From NCBI GenBank assembly GCA_030040235.1, contig JASHUC010000382.1:1-13276 (forward strand): a stretch of DNA of 13,276 nucleotides, read 5' to 3'. This DNA is from Gammaproteobacteria bacterium (GTDB lineage Bacteria; Pseudomonadota; Gammaproteobacteria; Steroidobacterales; Steroidobacteraceae). Made by a program: the position numbers and the translations under genes. The notes below the pieces were generated by a model that did not search any database, had not been told where the DNA came from, and saw only the letters and a list, made by a program, of their open reading frames with translations. Positions 1-7,823 of the stretch are shown in pieces; the first letter of the stretch is position 1, and the number at the start of each line of letters is the position of its first letter.

Positions 1-10
1 GCGGAGCGGG

Positions 11-553
11 GTGCCGCGGGCATTCTCGCGGCTTCTCGAGCGCTATGCCGACCACCTGCGCCGGATCCTGGCGCGGCGCCTGCGCGACCGTGAGGACGTG
101 CTCGATGTCCTGCAGGACACCCATCTCGCCGCGTGGCGGGCACTCGAGCGCTACGACCGCACGCGCCCGTTCGAGGCCTGGCTCACTTCGATTGCCCTCA
201 ACAAGTGCCGCGACTGGGCGCGGCACCGGACTCGGCAGTTCGGGCTGCTGAACCGCATCCACACGGAGGCGGCTGAGATCCGCCCCGGCATCGATGAGCA
301 CAGCGCCGAGCGCCTCCTCATCGAGGAGCAGTGCGCGCGCGATCTCGAACGGGCTCTGGACCGTCTCCCGGCGAGTCTGCGCGAGCCGCTCCTGCTCACG
401 ACGCTCGCCGAGCTCTCCCAGGCTGCCGTCGCGCGCGAGCTCAGGCTGACGAGAAAGGCGGTCGAGATGCGTGTCCGGCGGGCTCGATTGCACCTTGCGC
501 AGGCGCTCGAGCGCGGCGGCCGTGGAGCTGCTGCAGGCGGAGGGCTCTCATGA
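11..553 (+). CDS. ECF-type RNA polymerase sigma factor (sigma-70 family), possibly 5'-truncated
   Basis: This 180-residue protein has the two-domain layout of an extracytoplasmic-function sigma factor. A region 2-like helical segment spans about residues 4-75 and includes the -10-recognition-type stretch DVLDVLQDTHLAAWRAL and the following FEAWLTSIALNKCRDWAR. Region 4 spans about 108-165, with LDRLPASLREPLLL and a helix-turn-helix AELSQAAVARELRLTRKAVEMRVRRAR that would contact the -35 element. The first possible start in the window is GTG at 11, with GGAG four bases upstream. The frame is open to the window edge and ECF proteins usually have 10-20 more residues before the AFSRLLERY helix, so the true start may lie outside. 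No anti-sigma factor is visible downstream: the next gene is convergent and the two stop codons share the hexamer TCATGA at 548-553. The target regulon is unknown. The family call is firm, the start is not. Confidence 0.85.
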   Translation: MPRAFSRLLERYADHLRRILARRLRDREDVLDVLQDTHLAAWRALERYDRTRPFEAWLTSIALNKCRDWARHRTRQFGLLNRIHTEAAEIRPGIDEHSAERLLIEEQCARDLERALDRLPASLREPLLLTTLAELSQAAVARELRLTRKAVEMRVRRARLHLAQALERGGRGAAAGGGLS

Positions 554-1762
554 ATGCAAGCGGCTGAGAAACCAGAATGTGCCGATGCAGCCGAAGCAGG
601 CAGCCGCCAGATCGTTGATCAGCGGCCTCGGAAGGGACCCGCGGGCCCAGGACCTGCTCCGCGCCAGTGCGAACCCCCCGGCCACGAGGCCGAGACAGGC
701 CCACGCGGCGAGCAGCGCCCCCGCATCGTACGCACCCGCCATCGACGTCGCGGCGCGAGTCGCGAGGTGAAGCGGTGTGAGCAGGGCGGGCAGGGTGAAT
801 CCGTCGAGAAAACCGAAGACGCCGGTGCAAAGAACTGCGGGCAGCTCCGTTGCCACAAACCGCGCGAGCAAGCCGCCCGAGATCAGGGCGGCCCCGAACA
901 GGAGCAGCGCGGCTCGTGGCGCGTGAGCCAGCGCGGTGCCGATCGCAAGGAGCACCAGCAAGGCCGGCCAGCCCCAGGCGAGGGCCGCGCGGTGCGGCGG
1001 CGAGGTCTCGCGCACCGCGATCGAGGCGGCGAGCATGACGACGAGGAAGCCCACGAACGCCTCGATCGGCTCGGCCCGGGGCAGAATCAAACCCGTGGCC
1101 TGGGCGAGGAGCGACAGCGCATATCCCCCTGCGAGCGCCGCCATCAGCGATGCGAGCTCGCGCCCGCGCCGCACGAGCACGAGCGCCGCCAGGAGCAAGC
1201 ACCATTGATCCGCATCGCTCAGGAGGTGCAGTACTCCCAGATGGGCGTACTGCGCGGAGCCTGCCGCGGGCAGCGCCCCGCCCGGCGCTACACGCAGGTC
1301 TTGCTGAGCGGCCGTGAACAGCTGCCGCACGGTACGCCCGTCACGCTCGATGCGCGCGAAATCGACGTGCCCTGCAACCCGGTCGAAGAGCGCGTGCTCG
1401 TGCAGCCTCAGCACGCCTCCCGGCTCGGAGCATCGAAAGACGATCTCGAATCCATACAGACCCGCGCCGACCTCGAGCGGATCGACCTTCCCGAGGTCGT
1501 AGCCCTGATCGATCGCCGGACAATCCTCCTGATCGGAGCTCACCGACACGTGCCGCAGCACGTAATCGCCGAGCTTGCTCACGGTGAGCACCGGCACCTC
1601 CGAGCCCGTGAGGCCCCGGGCCTCGGCAACGGACAGCACGTAGCGCAACGTCACGCCATGCTCGCCGATGATCCAGGTCGAATAGCTCACGCTCGGCGCG
1701 GCGGCGTGCACCCCCTGCGCAGCGCAGACGACTCCACAGGCCATGAGCGCAACCCATCTCAT
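548..1762 (-). CDS. HupE/UreJ-like multi-pass membrane protein with exported N-terminal domain
   Basis: This protein has 404 residues. Residues 1-20 look like a signal peptide ending near VHAAA. Residues about 25-160 form a beta-rich, probably periplasmic domain with two cysteines (C81, C111). From about 173 there are six or seven hydrophobic segments. The order of the membrane motifs follows the HupE/UreJ_2 family: the HLGVLHLLSDADQWCLLLAAL segment, then EPIEAFVGFLVVMLAAS, then VFGFLDGF. The family normally has G-H/F-x-H-I-L-x-G-x-D-H-L-L-F in the first segment and a G-x-x-H-G-F in the later one. Here the metal-ligand-type histidines are mostly replaced (DADQW instead of G-x-D-H, LDGF instead of VHGF). 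Members of the wider family are proposed Ni/Co permeases, but transport by this protein is doubtful. The ATG at 1762 is preceded by GGGGA at a 7-nt spacing, 15 nt after the PpiC-type gene stop, so it is probably the last gene of that transcript. The family assignment is by motif order only. Confidence 0.65.
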   Translation of the reverse strand: MRWVALMACGVVCAAQGVHAAAPSVSYSTWIIGEHGVTLRYVLSVAEARGLTGSEVPVLTVSKLGDYVLRHVSVSSDQEDCPAIDQGYDLGKVDPLEVGAGLYGFEIVFRCSEPGGVLRLHEHALFDRVAGHVDFARIERDGRTVRQLFTAAQQDLRVAPGGALPAAGSAQYAHLGVLHLLSDADQWCLLLAALVLVRRGRELASLMAALAGGYALSLLAQATGLILPRAEPIEAFVGFLVVMLAASIAVRETSPPHRAALAWGWPALLVLLAIGTALAHAPRAALLLFGAALISGGLLARFVATELPAVLCTGVFGFLDGFTLPALLTPLHLATRAATSMAGAYDAGALLAAWACLGLVAGGFALARSRSWARGSLPRPLINDLAAACFGCIGTFWFLSRLHS

Positions 1763-1777
1763 CTCAGCGTCCCCGTC

Positions 1778-2755
1778 TCACTCGGACGCACCCGGGGCGA
1801 GCAGGATCTGCGCCTCGGAGCGCAGGGTCTTGAGGTTCTGCTCCGTCGCGCGGCGGTTCTCGGCGTTGCGATAGTCCGAGTAGACCTGATTGCGGGCCGT
1901 CGAGAAATCCGCGATGTTCGGCGGCCGGCGGCTGTCCATCACGAGCACGTGCACGCCGTCGGAATCCACGATCGGATCGGAGACCTCACCGTCGCTCAGC
2001 ACGGTCGCGGCTTGATAGAGCTTGGCGCCGAGATGGATCTTGGCGGCGAAGTCGAGCTCCTCGGTATTGTCCACGCGGCCGGAGTCGACGAAGCCGTAGT
2101 GCTCCTTCACGTAATCGATCGTGGCACCCGAGCGCAGCTGATACACCGCATCCGCCGCGTCGGTCTGCGCCTGGGCGACCGTTTGATCCGCATTCTCATA
2201 GCCACCGACGTGCAGCACCAGATCGTGCACCGTCATCGTTCCACCGGTGGTGTATTGGGAGCGATGCGTCTCGTAGAAGGCGTGCAGATCGGCATCGCTC
2301 GGGGTGATCGCCGCGAGCGGCGCGTCAACCTGTGCATTCACCGCGGAGGCCATGATGTCGCGGACCTCCGTCGTCGTCTCCGGCAGATCGAGCACCAGAC
2401 CGCGCTGCACCAGCAGCTCCTCGTCGATCATCTCGTGCAGCACGCGCCGCCGCTCGGCAGGGGTCGTCTCGGAGAAGGGCGCCCCCGTCTCGGACTCCGT
2501 CTGGGCGATGAAATCGGAGCGCAGGACGCCTTTTTGATTGACGAGTGCGACGTAACCCGGAGGAACCGCGCTATAGGGTCGGGGCGCGGGGCGAAACAGC
2601 GCGAAGGCGGCCAGCACCAGACCGAGCGCCACTGCGCAGGCGGGCAGGGCGGCGCTGCGCAGCGGCCGGCGCGCGAGCGCCCCGAGGGCGCTGCGCACTC
2701 GGCCCGGGCGTTTGGCGAGCATCGTCGGTGACATCGAGAAGCTCCCGCGGGTCAT
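1778..2755 (-). CDS. Membrane-anchored PpiC/SurA-type peptidyl-prolyl cis-trans isomerase
   Basis: This is a 325-residue periplasmic foldase. An N-terminal basic stretch (residues 1-33) is followed by one transmembrane anchor at about 35-54. A SurA_N-like helical region lies at about 65-165, including ERRRVLHEMIDEELLVQRGL. A parvulin (PpiC) domain at about 173-273 includes MTVHDLVLHVGG, the helix with YQLRSGATIDYVKEHY, and the terminal strand DPIVDSDGVHVLVMDSRRPP. The tail is a charged helix. The known role of the family is isomerisation of prolyl bonds and chaperoning of exported proteins; the client is not shown by sequence. The ATG at 2755 overlaps the cytochrome c stop (ATGA), suggesting translational coupling. 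An in-frame ATG at 2734, preceded by GGGAG at a 7-nt spacing, is a good alternative start and would remove seven residues. The neighbouring cytochrome c or the HupE-like exported domain are the obvious candidate clients (inference). Confidence 0.85.
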   Translation of the reverse strand: MTRGSFSMSPTMLAKRPGRVRSALGALARRPLRSAALPACAVALGLVLAAFALFRPAPRPYSAVPPGYVALVNQKGVLRSDFIAQTESETGAPFSETTPAERRRVLHEMIDEELLVQRGLVLDLPETTTEVRDIMASAVNAQVDAPLAAITPSDADLHAFYETHRSQYTTGGTMTVHDLVLHVGGYENADQTVAQAQTDAADAVYQLRSGATIDYVKEHYGFVDSGRVDNTEELDFAAKIHLGAKLYQAATVLSDGEVSDPIVDSDGVHVLVMDSRRPPNIADFSTARNQVYSDYRNAENRRATEQNLKTLRSEAQILLAPGASE

Positions 2756-3570
2756 TCGGTCGCCGCAGCGGTGCGGGGCGGCGGATGCGAGACGGAATGG
2801 ATATAGACGGCAAGCGCGCGGATCTGCTCGAGACTCAAAGTGCCGAGCCAGGCCGGCATCATGCGGTGACGCCCGAAGTATATGCTGTTGTAGAGCGACT
2901 GCGGATCGCCGCCGCTGTTCCACGTGTTCACGGTGAGATCCGGCGCTCCGTAATCGTCGTCGCCTTTGGCATCGGGCCCGTGACAGTCTCCGCAGTCGGG
3001 CTTGCCGTAGTAGAGCGCGCGTCCTTCTTCGGCCGCCTCGCCCTCGTGCGGCCGCCCGTTGAGCGCCAGCAGGTACTGCACGAGATCGCGGATCTGCCCA
3101 TCATTCAGCATTCCGCGCTGGCCGAATCCGGGCATGTCCGTGACATTGTGCGTCTTGCTGACACCGGAGCGGACGCCGTACATCACGGTGCGCTCGATGT
3201 CGTAGACGCTGCCGTCGCCGTAGAGCCAGACCCTATCGGTCAAATTCGGCGCACCGATCGCAGGGTTGCCCCGCATGTCGGCCCCATGGCATACGGCGCA
3301 ATGCTGCGCGAAGAGCGGGCGGGCCTCGGCGGTCGCCACGCGCACCAGCACGGGATCGGCCCCGGCCTGATCCGGCATGTCGGCGAGGAGCCGGTATTCG
3401 AGCCGTTCGCGCGCGAGGTGCACAGTCTCGGCCGCGACGGCCGCCGCGCCGACGAGCACGGCGAATGCGATGGCGAGCGCCCATCGCGAGCGCGATCCGC
3501 AGCGCGCCGTGGGGCCCCCCGTCTGCAATGCCGCGGGCTTTGCGCTACTATGATATCGGTGCCTCGCCAT
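2752..3570 (-). CDS. CcoP-like membrane-anchored diheme cytochrome c
   Basis: This 272-residue protein has one membrane anchor or uncleaved signal at about residues 29-47 and then two class I cytochrome c domains. Heme site 1 is CAVCH at 91-95, with probable axial Met146 in DMPGFG. Heme site 2 is CGDCH at 193-197, with Met237 or Met238 in MMPAW as axial ligand. The GAPNLTDRVWLYGDG and later GAPDLTVNTW segments closely follow the CcoP subunit of cbb3 oxidases, which shuttles electrons to the catalytic subunit. No ccoN, ccoO or ccoQ is present in the window, so this is an orphan CcoP-like protein whose partner is unknown. The start chosen is ATG at 3570. The frame stays open upstream to 3663, but that extension is Arg-rich and lies in the divergent spacer. 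It is the first gene of the leftward set, overlapping the PpiC-type gene by ATGA. Confidence 0.88.
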   Translation of the reverse strand: MARHRYHSSAKPAALQTGGPTARCGSRSRWALAIAFAVLVGAAAVAAETVHLARERLEYRLLADMPDQAGADPVLVRVATAEARPLFAQHCAVCHGADMRGNPAIGAPNLTDRVWLYGDGSVYDIERTVMYGVRSGVSKTHNVTDMPGFGQRGMLNDGQIRDLVQYLLALNGRPHEGEAAEEGRALYYGKPDCGDCHGPDAKGDDDYGAPDLTVNTWNSGGDPQSLYNSIYFGRHRMMPAWLGTLSLEQIRALAVYIHSVSHPPPRTAAATE

Positions 3571-3704
3571 CTGGATTACCCGAGCGCTGTTGACCCTGAC
3601 CGCACCGTTCCGAGCCTCCGGCACGCCGCCTGTTCGAGAGACAGAGTCCCGCGGCAGCCCCATCCAGCGCCATCAAGCTTAGAGCAAAGCCTTCGCGGGC
3701 AGCC
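3571..3704. promoter_or_regulatory. Divergent intergenic region between the cytochrome c and SPFH/ATPase operons
   Basis: This 134-bp spacer separates the two divergent start codons, so it should carry promoters for both arms. A TTGACC at 3590-3595 resembles a -35 box for the rightward operon, but no convincing -10 lies 16-18 bp downstream. A TATGAT at 3549-3554 on the plus strand, just inside the cytochrome gene, resembles a -10 but lacks a -35. A CCCCAT at 3658-3663 resembles a heat-shock -10, but no CTTGAA-like partner is at the right distance. No clear inverted-repeat operator was seen. The regulatory assignment rests on gene layout only. Confidence 0.5.
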
Positions 3705-5657
3705 ATGAACAACCCCGACACCGATGCGGCGAACCCGACTGAGCCGGTCTTTCCGCGCTCGCACCGGTTGATCCGCTACCTGGCGCTCACCTACGGCATC
3801 GCAACGCTCGCGGTGCTCCTGCTGCTCCTCACCGCGCTGCTCCCGCAGGGCCTGCTGCCGCAACTGCGGGCGCTGGCGCACGAGACGCTCACCGGCGGGC
3901 TCGGCGCCATGGTGCTCGCAGCGCTGCTCACCGCTCTCACTGCCCTCGGTGGCACCCTCGCTTTGACCACGGCCAGGTTCTGGCATTCCCTCGACCTCAT
4001 CGAGCCCTCTGAGGACACCGTGCCGCCGCGTCGCGGCTTGCGTGCCGATCCGGGGCTCGCCGCACGGCAGGGCCAGGCGCTCATCGTCCCCGCCGGTGCG
4101 CTTCTGGTCGCGCTCGCCCTGCGATTTCTCTGGCCGCATGCGAGTCTGCCCCAGTCCTCGGCCAGCGCCAACATCGCCGCCGCGTTTGCGTTCGGCCTCG
4201 CCTTCGTGTCGCTCGTCGCGGAGCGCACCCTGCACGCCTTCCCGGCCCCGCAGCTGCCGGAGGCACCGAGCCTGCGGCGGGTGCTGCTGCTCACGACAGT
4301 GGTTCTCACCGCAGCGGCCTGCATCGAGCTCGGCCGCGCCGCCGGAATCGGCTGGGTGCGGTGGCCGGAGTTCATCGTCGCGTGCCTGCCGGGACTCCTC
4401 GCCGTGGAGCTCGCGCTGCGGGCGCTCGCGCGGCTGTTTCTTCCGCCACCGCCGGCGCTCGAGGCGCGCGCGGTCACACAGAGCATTCTCGCCACGCTCA
4501 TCACCGGGGGCCCGCGCACTCCGGCGACGCTGCTGCGCACGCATCTGGGGCTCGACTTCGCACGCAGCTGGGCGCTGGCATTCCTGAGCGCGGCGATGGT
4601 GCCGGCGCTCCTCGGCACGGCATTGCTCTGCTGGATCCTGAGCGGGGTGAAGCTGATCGATCTCGAGCATCGCGGAATTTACGAGCGCTTCGGCGCGCCG
4701 GTCGCGGTCCTCGGGCCGGGACTGCACATGATCGCGCCCTGGCCGTTCGGCCGGTTGCGCTCGGTCGAGTACGGCGCCATTCACGCCGTTCCCATCGGCG
4801 TCGATGCCTCCTCCGCGCAGCAGGAGACGCAGAAGGAGGAGCAGGTGGGCGCGGAGGCGACGCCACCGCTCAGCCTCAATCGTCTGTGGACGACCGCTCA
4901 CCCTGACCAGGCGCATTACCTGGTTCCAAGCGTGGGCACCGGCGAGGAAAGCTTTCAGAGTGTCGACACCGAGATCTACGTGTTGTATCGCGTGGGCCTC
5001 ACCGACACCGCCGCGTTGCAATCGGTCTATACGGTGGCGAATCCGGAGTCCCTCATCAAGGAGGCCGCGAGCCGGCTCGTGCTGCGCTATTTCAACTCGC
5101 GCACGCTCGAAGCGGTCCTCGGGGCGCGTCGCGAGAACGTCGCCGGTACGCTGCGTGCCGAGTTGCAGGCCGACCCGGCGGTGCGCAGCTCCGGCATCGA
5201 CATCGTCTCGGTGCTCATCGAGGAGATCCATCCCCCGGCCGGCGCCGCCTCGGCCTACCACGCGGTCCACGCCGCCGAGATCAATGCCAACGCGAGCATC
5301 GCCAATGAGGCAGGGCGCGCCAAGATGGTGGCCGCGCGCGCCCAGCAGGAATCGCATCAGCTCACCACCGCCGCAGATGCGCATGCGGTGGAGATCACGG
5401 ATGCGGCCGCAGCCGATGCGTACCGCTTCGGTGCCGACCGCCGCGCCTACAACGAGGGCAAGCAATCGTTTCTGCTCGAGCGGTCGTTCGCTAAAAAGGT
5501 GGCGGCATACTCGCGCTCCCAGCTCACGCTCATCGATCATCGCCTGACCCCCGAGCAGCGCTCGATCCTCGACCTGCGAACCGGCCCGGCCACGGGCGGC
5601 GGCACGGCCAACGGTGCGCCGCCGCCGATCGTGCCGGATATCGAGCCCGAACAGTGA
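3705..5657 (+). CDS. Large SPFH/Band-7 (HflK-like) protein with N-terminal polytopic membrane domain
   Basis: This 650-residue protein is much longer than an ordinary HflK (about 400). Residues 1-313 contain about seven hydrophobic helices (roughly 22-46, 63-89, 125-143, 156-173, 192-212, 221-243, 288-313). An SPFH domain follows at about 314-510, beginning LIDLEHRGIYERFGAPV and PGLHMIAPWPFGRLRSVEY, the pattern of HflK/stomatin proteins. A Gln/Glu-rich insertion at 368-386 (QQETQKEEQ) sits inside the domain. An Ala/Glu-rich helix typical of SPFH oligomerisation lies at about 515-580, and the tail is Gly/Pro-rich. SPFH proteins form large ring or cage assemblies that organise membrane proteins. 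Here the polytopic part may bind a client or shape the cage. ATG at 3705 is the first plausible start; the upstream GCGGGC is a weak ribosome site. It leads a four-gene operon ending in a P-type ATPase, with a 46-nt gap to the next gene. No specific name can be given. Confidence 0.85.
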   Translation: MNNPDTDAANPTEPVFPRSHRLIRYLALTYGIATLAVLLLLLTALLPQGLLPQLRALAHETLTGGLGAMVLAALLTALTALGGTLALTTARFWHSLDLIEPSEDTVPPRRGLRADPGLAARQGQALIVPAGALLVALALRFLWPHASLPQSSASANIAAAFAFGLAFVSLVAERTLHAFPAPQLPEAPSLRRVLLLTTVVLTAAACIELGRAAGIGWVRWPEFIVACLPGLLAVELALRALARLFLPPPPALEARAVTQSILATLITGGPRTPATLLRTHLGLDFARSWALAFLSAAMVPALLGTALLCWILSGVKLIDLEHRGIYERFGAPVAVLGPGLHMIAPWPFGRLRSVEYGAIHAVPIGVDASSAQQETQKEEQVGAEATPPLSLNRLWTTAHPDQAHYLVPSVGTGEESFQSVDTEIYVLYRVGLTDTAALQSVYTVANPESLIKEAASRLVLRYFNSRTLEAVLGARRENVAGTLRAELQADPAVRSSGIDIVSVLIEEIHPPAGAASAYHAVHAAEINANASIANEAGRAKMVAARAQQESHQLTTAADAHAVEITDAAAADAYRFGADRRAYNEGKQSFLLERSFAKKVAAYSRSQLTLIDHRLTPEQRSILDLRTGPATGGGTANGAPPPIVPDIEPEQ

Positions 5658-5703
5658 GGCGAGACATCGCCGCCAACTGCACCACTTTCCCCGGATCCAG
5701 CTT

Positions 5704-6732
5704 ATGTTCATCACTCCCTCCTCCGACGGCTCTGTAGAGACGCGGCGCCGCTTCGGCCCCGAACTGCGCATCGGCGTTGCGGTGCTGATTCTCATCGGCG
5801 CGATCGCCGCGGCCTGCATCGTCATGGTTCCGGCCGGCGAGGCCGGCGTCATCACACGCTTCGGCAATCCGGTGCGGGTCGTGACACAGCCGGGGCTCGC
5901 CTGGAAGCTGCCCGCGCCCTTCGAGAGCAGCATTCCCATTGATTTGCGCCTCCGCACGACCTCGACCGGACTTCAGGACGTGGGCACGCGCGAAAGCCTG
6001 CGCGTGCTGGTGCAGGCGTACGTCGCCTGGCAGGTCCCGGACGACCCGCAGCGGGTGCGCCAGTTCCTGCGCTCCGTACGCAACCAGCCGGACGAGGCGG
6101 CGCGACAGCTGCGCAGCTTCGTCAGCGCGGCCCTGCACAACGTCTCGAGCAATTTCGCACTGAGCGATCTCGTCAACGTCGATCCGCACAAGGTCCGGCT
6201 CGATGCCTTCGAGGGGGACCTGCGCACCTACATCGCGCAGCGCATGCTGCAGGTTTACGGCATCGAGGTGCGTCAGGTCGGCATCGAGCGCATGACGCTG
6301 CCCGATGAGACTCTCGAGGCGACCGTGCAGAGAATGCGCGCCGAGCGAGAGACGGCCGCCCAGCAGGTCTCGGCACTCGGCCTGCAGCAGGCGGCCCTCA
6401 TCCGCGCCGATGCGGAACGGGATGCGCGCGAGACCGTCGCCCAGGCGCGCGAGCAGGCGGCGCACACCGAAGCGGACGCCGTGGAGGCCGGGGCGCGCAT
6501 CTATGCGAAGGCCTACCAGAGCGATCCGGGCCTTTATACGACGCTGCGCTCGCTCGATGCCATCAGCCAGATGGTCGGACGCAACGCGAGCGTCGTGTTG
6601 CGCACCGACGCGGCGCCCTTCCGTGTGCTCGTTGAAGGGCCCACCGGACTCGGCTCTGCTGCGGCGAGTGCCTCATCCGGCGCGCCGCCCTCGCATTCGA
6701 AGCAGCTTGCCCGAGCGAGGGCCGCGCCGTGA
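5704..6732 (+). CDS. HflC-like SPFH/Band-7 protein
   Basis: This 342-residue protein has one N-terminal membrane anchor (about 22-42) followed directly by the SPFH domain. VPAGEAGVITRFGNPVRVV and QPGLAWKLPAPFES (about 43-75) match the start of HflC. RLRTTSTGLQDVGTRESLRVLVQAYVAWQV (82-111) follows HflC's segment of the same place, up to the SYIKWRI-like strand. Residues 200-265 are an Ala/Glu/Arg-rich coiled coil. The C-terminal part EAGARIYAKAYQSDPGLYTTLRSL and FRVLVEG matches the conserved HflC tail. In known systems HflC pairs with HflK to enclose and modulate FtsH at the inner membrane. No FtsH, hflX or hfq is nearby, so the client is probably different. ATG 5704 is chosen because it begins just before the anchor; a GTG at 5614 would lie inside the previous gene. 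Its stop overlaps the next start as GTGA. Confidence 0.88.
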   Translation: MFITPSSDGSVETRRRFGPELRIGVAVLILIGAIAAACIVMVPAGEAGVITRFGNPVRVVTQPGLAWKLPAPFESSIPIDLRLRTTSTGLQDVGTRESLRVLVQAYVAWQVPDDPQRVRQFLRSVRNQPDEAARQLRSFVSAALHNVSSNFALSDLVNVDPHKVRLDAFEGDLRTYIAQRMLQVYGIEVRQVGIERMTLPDETLEATVQRMRAERETAAQQVSALGLQQAALIRADAERDARETVAQAREQAAHTEADAVEAGARIYAKAYQSDPGLYTTLRSLDAISQMVGRNASVVLRTDAAPFRVLVEGPTGLGSAAASASSGAPPSHSKQLARARAAP

Positions 6733-7823
6733 ACGAGGTCCTCGACTCGGCGCGGCCACCGCTCACGGCGCCCACCGGGCCGCCGCCGCCACCACCGCCC
6801 GGACCCATCGCCCAATCGGTCGCGATCGGGTTTCGCGCAGTCTATGTCGCGGGGCTGCTGCTGCTCGCGCTCTGGTTGACCAGCAACGTGCGCGAGGTTC
6901 CCGCCGACAGCCAGGCGGTCGTTTTCCGCTTCGGGCGCATCGTGCGCGCGCAGGAAGCGGGCCTCGTCGTTGCCTGGCCGCGGCCGATCGAGCAGGTCGA
7001 GCTGCTCCCGGGCCCCAATCGGCAGCTGAGCCAGGACGTCGCGGCGCTTCCCGCAGCGACCGAGAAGTCCCAGTCGCTCATCGGCCCGTTCGGACCCGAG
7101 CAGGCGATGCCGCAGAACGTCTCGGCATTCCTCACCGGTGACGGCAACGTCGTGCTGCTCAACGCGACCCTGATCTATCGCATCGATGATCCGATCGCGT
7201 ACGTGCTCGCCCGCTCGCATGTCGCCGCCGCCCTCGACCGGCTGTTTCGCACCACGAGCGTACACGTCACGGCCGGCCGGAATTTGAACGACTTCATCGT
7301 CGTGGGCGCGGCTAACGATCTCTCGAGCGCGAACCCGGCGGTCATCGCGCTGCGCAGCGAGGTGCGCCGCTCGTTTCTCGACACGATGAATGCGCGGCTC
7401 GAGGCGCTCGCGACCGTGGGGGCGCCTCTGGGCGTGCATATCGAGCGCATCGACATGACGCCCTGGCTGCCCCCCGAGGCCAAGACGGCGTTCGATGCGG
7501 TGCTGCTGGCAAACCAGGCGCGGGAGCGGGGCATTGCCGTCGCCAGAACCGACGCCGAGCGGCGCCGGCAGGCGGCCGATCGTGAGCGTGACCAGCTGCT
7601 GAGCGCTGCTCAGGCGACGGCAACGGAACTGGTGAGCCGCGCCAACGTCGACACGGCGCGCATCTTCGCACTCGAGAAGGAGGAAACCCCCGCGACACGC
7701 CAGAGCCTGCTGCTGCGGGAGTATCGGGCGGAGGTCTCGGAGATCATGAACCGCGTGGGCTCGGCTATATTGCTCGATCCGAAGACGGGGACCACGTTCG
7801 TACTGCCCGGAAAGCGAAAATGA
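6729..7823 (+). CDS. HflK-like SPFH/Band-7 protein with N-terminal polyproline stretch
   Basis: This is a 364-residue protein. A short cytoplasmic N-terminus contains a run of seven prolines (about 19-25). One transmembrane helix lies at about 33-52. The SPFH domain starts with VPADSQAVVFRFGRIVRAQEAG and continues with FLTGDGNVVLLNATLIYRIDDPIAYV (134-159), the HflK signature of a LTGDEN-like motif before the YRI-D strand. A charged helical region spans about 250-340, ending in the short strand TGTTFVLP. The start is GTG at 6729, overlapping the HflC-like stop (GTGA), with GAGGG 7 nt upstream. The end overlaps the ATPase start (ATGA). Together with the two preceding genes it gives an HflK-HflC-HflK-type trio. 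A hetero-oligomeric cage is the natural inference but is not shown by sequence. Confidence 0.87.
   Translation: MNEVLDSARPPLTAPTGPPPPPPPGPIAQSVAIGFRAVYVAGLLLLALWLTSNVREVPADSQAVVFRFGRIVRAQEAGLVVAWPRPIEQVELLPGPNRQLSQDVAALPAATEKSQSLIGPFGPEQAMPQNVSAFLTGDGNVVLLNATLIYRIDDPIAYVLARSHVAAALDRLFRTTSVHVTAGRNLNDFIVVGAANDLSSANPAVIALRSEVRRSFLDTMNARLEALATVGAPLGVHIERIDMTPWLPPEAKTAFDAVLLANQARERGIAVARTDAERRRQAADRERDQLLSAAQATATELVSRANVDTARIFALEKEETPATRQSLLLREYRAEVSEIMNRVGSAILLDPKTGTTFVLPGKRK

Noticed and set aside
554..2731. Long plus-strand open frame of 725 codons opposite the HupE-like and PpiC-type genes.
   Set aside because: The product is low-complexity, rich in Arg, Gln, Glu and His, and matches no family. 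The opposite strand carries well-supported genes, so it is a high-GC antisense shadow.
3658..3663. CCCCAT as a heat-shock (sigma-32) -10 element before the SPFH operon.
   Set aside because: No CTTGAA-like -35 lies 13-14 bp upstream; the nearest TTCGAG is about 19 bp away.
3576..5957. Long minus-strand open frame of 793 codons opposite the first SPFH gene.
   Set aside because: The product is Arg/Gly/Glu-rich without domain motifs, while the plus strand encodes a recognisable SPFH protein. It is an antisense shadow.
3705..7823. The SPFH genes as the housekeeping hflK-hflC locus.
   Set aside because: There are three genes rather than two, the first has a polytopic extension, the operon ends in a metal ATPase, and the usual neighbours (hfq, hflX, purA-type genes) are absent.
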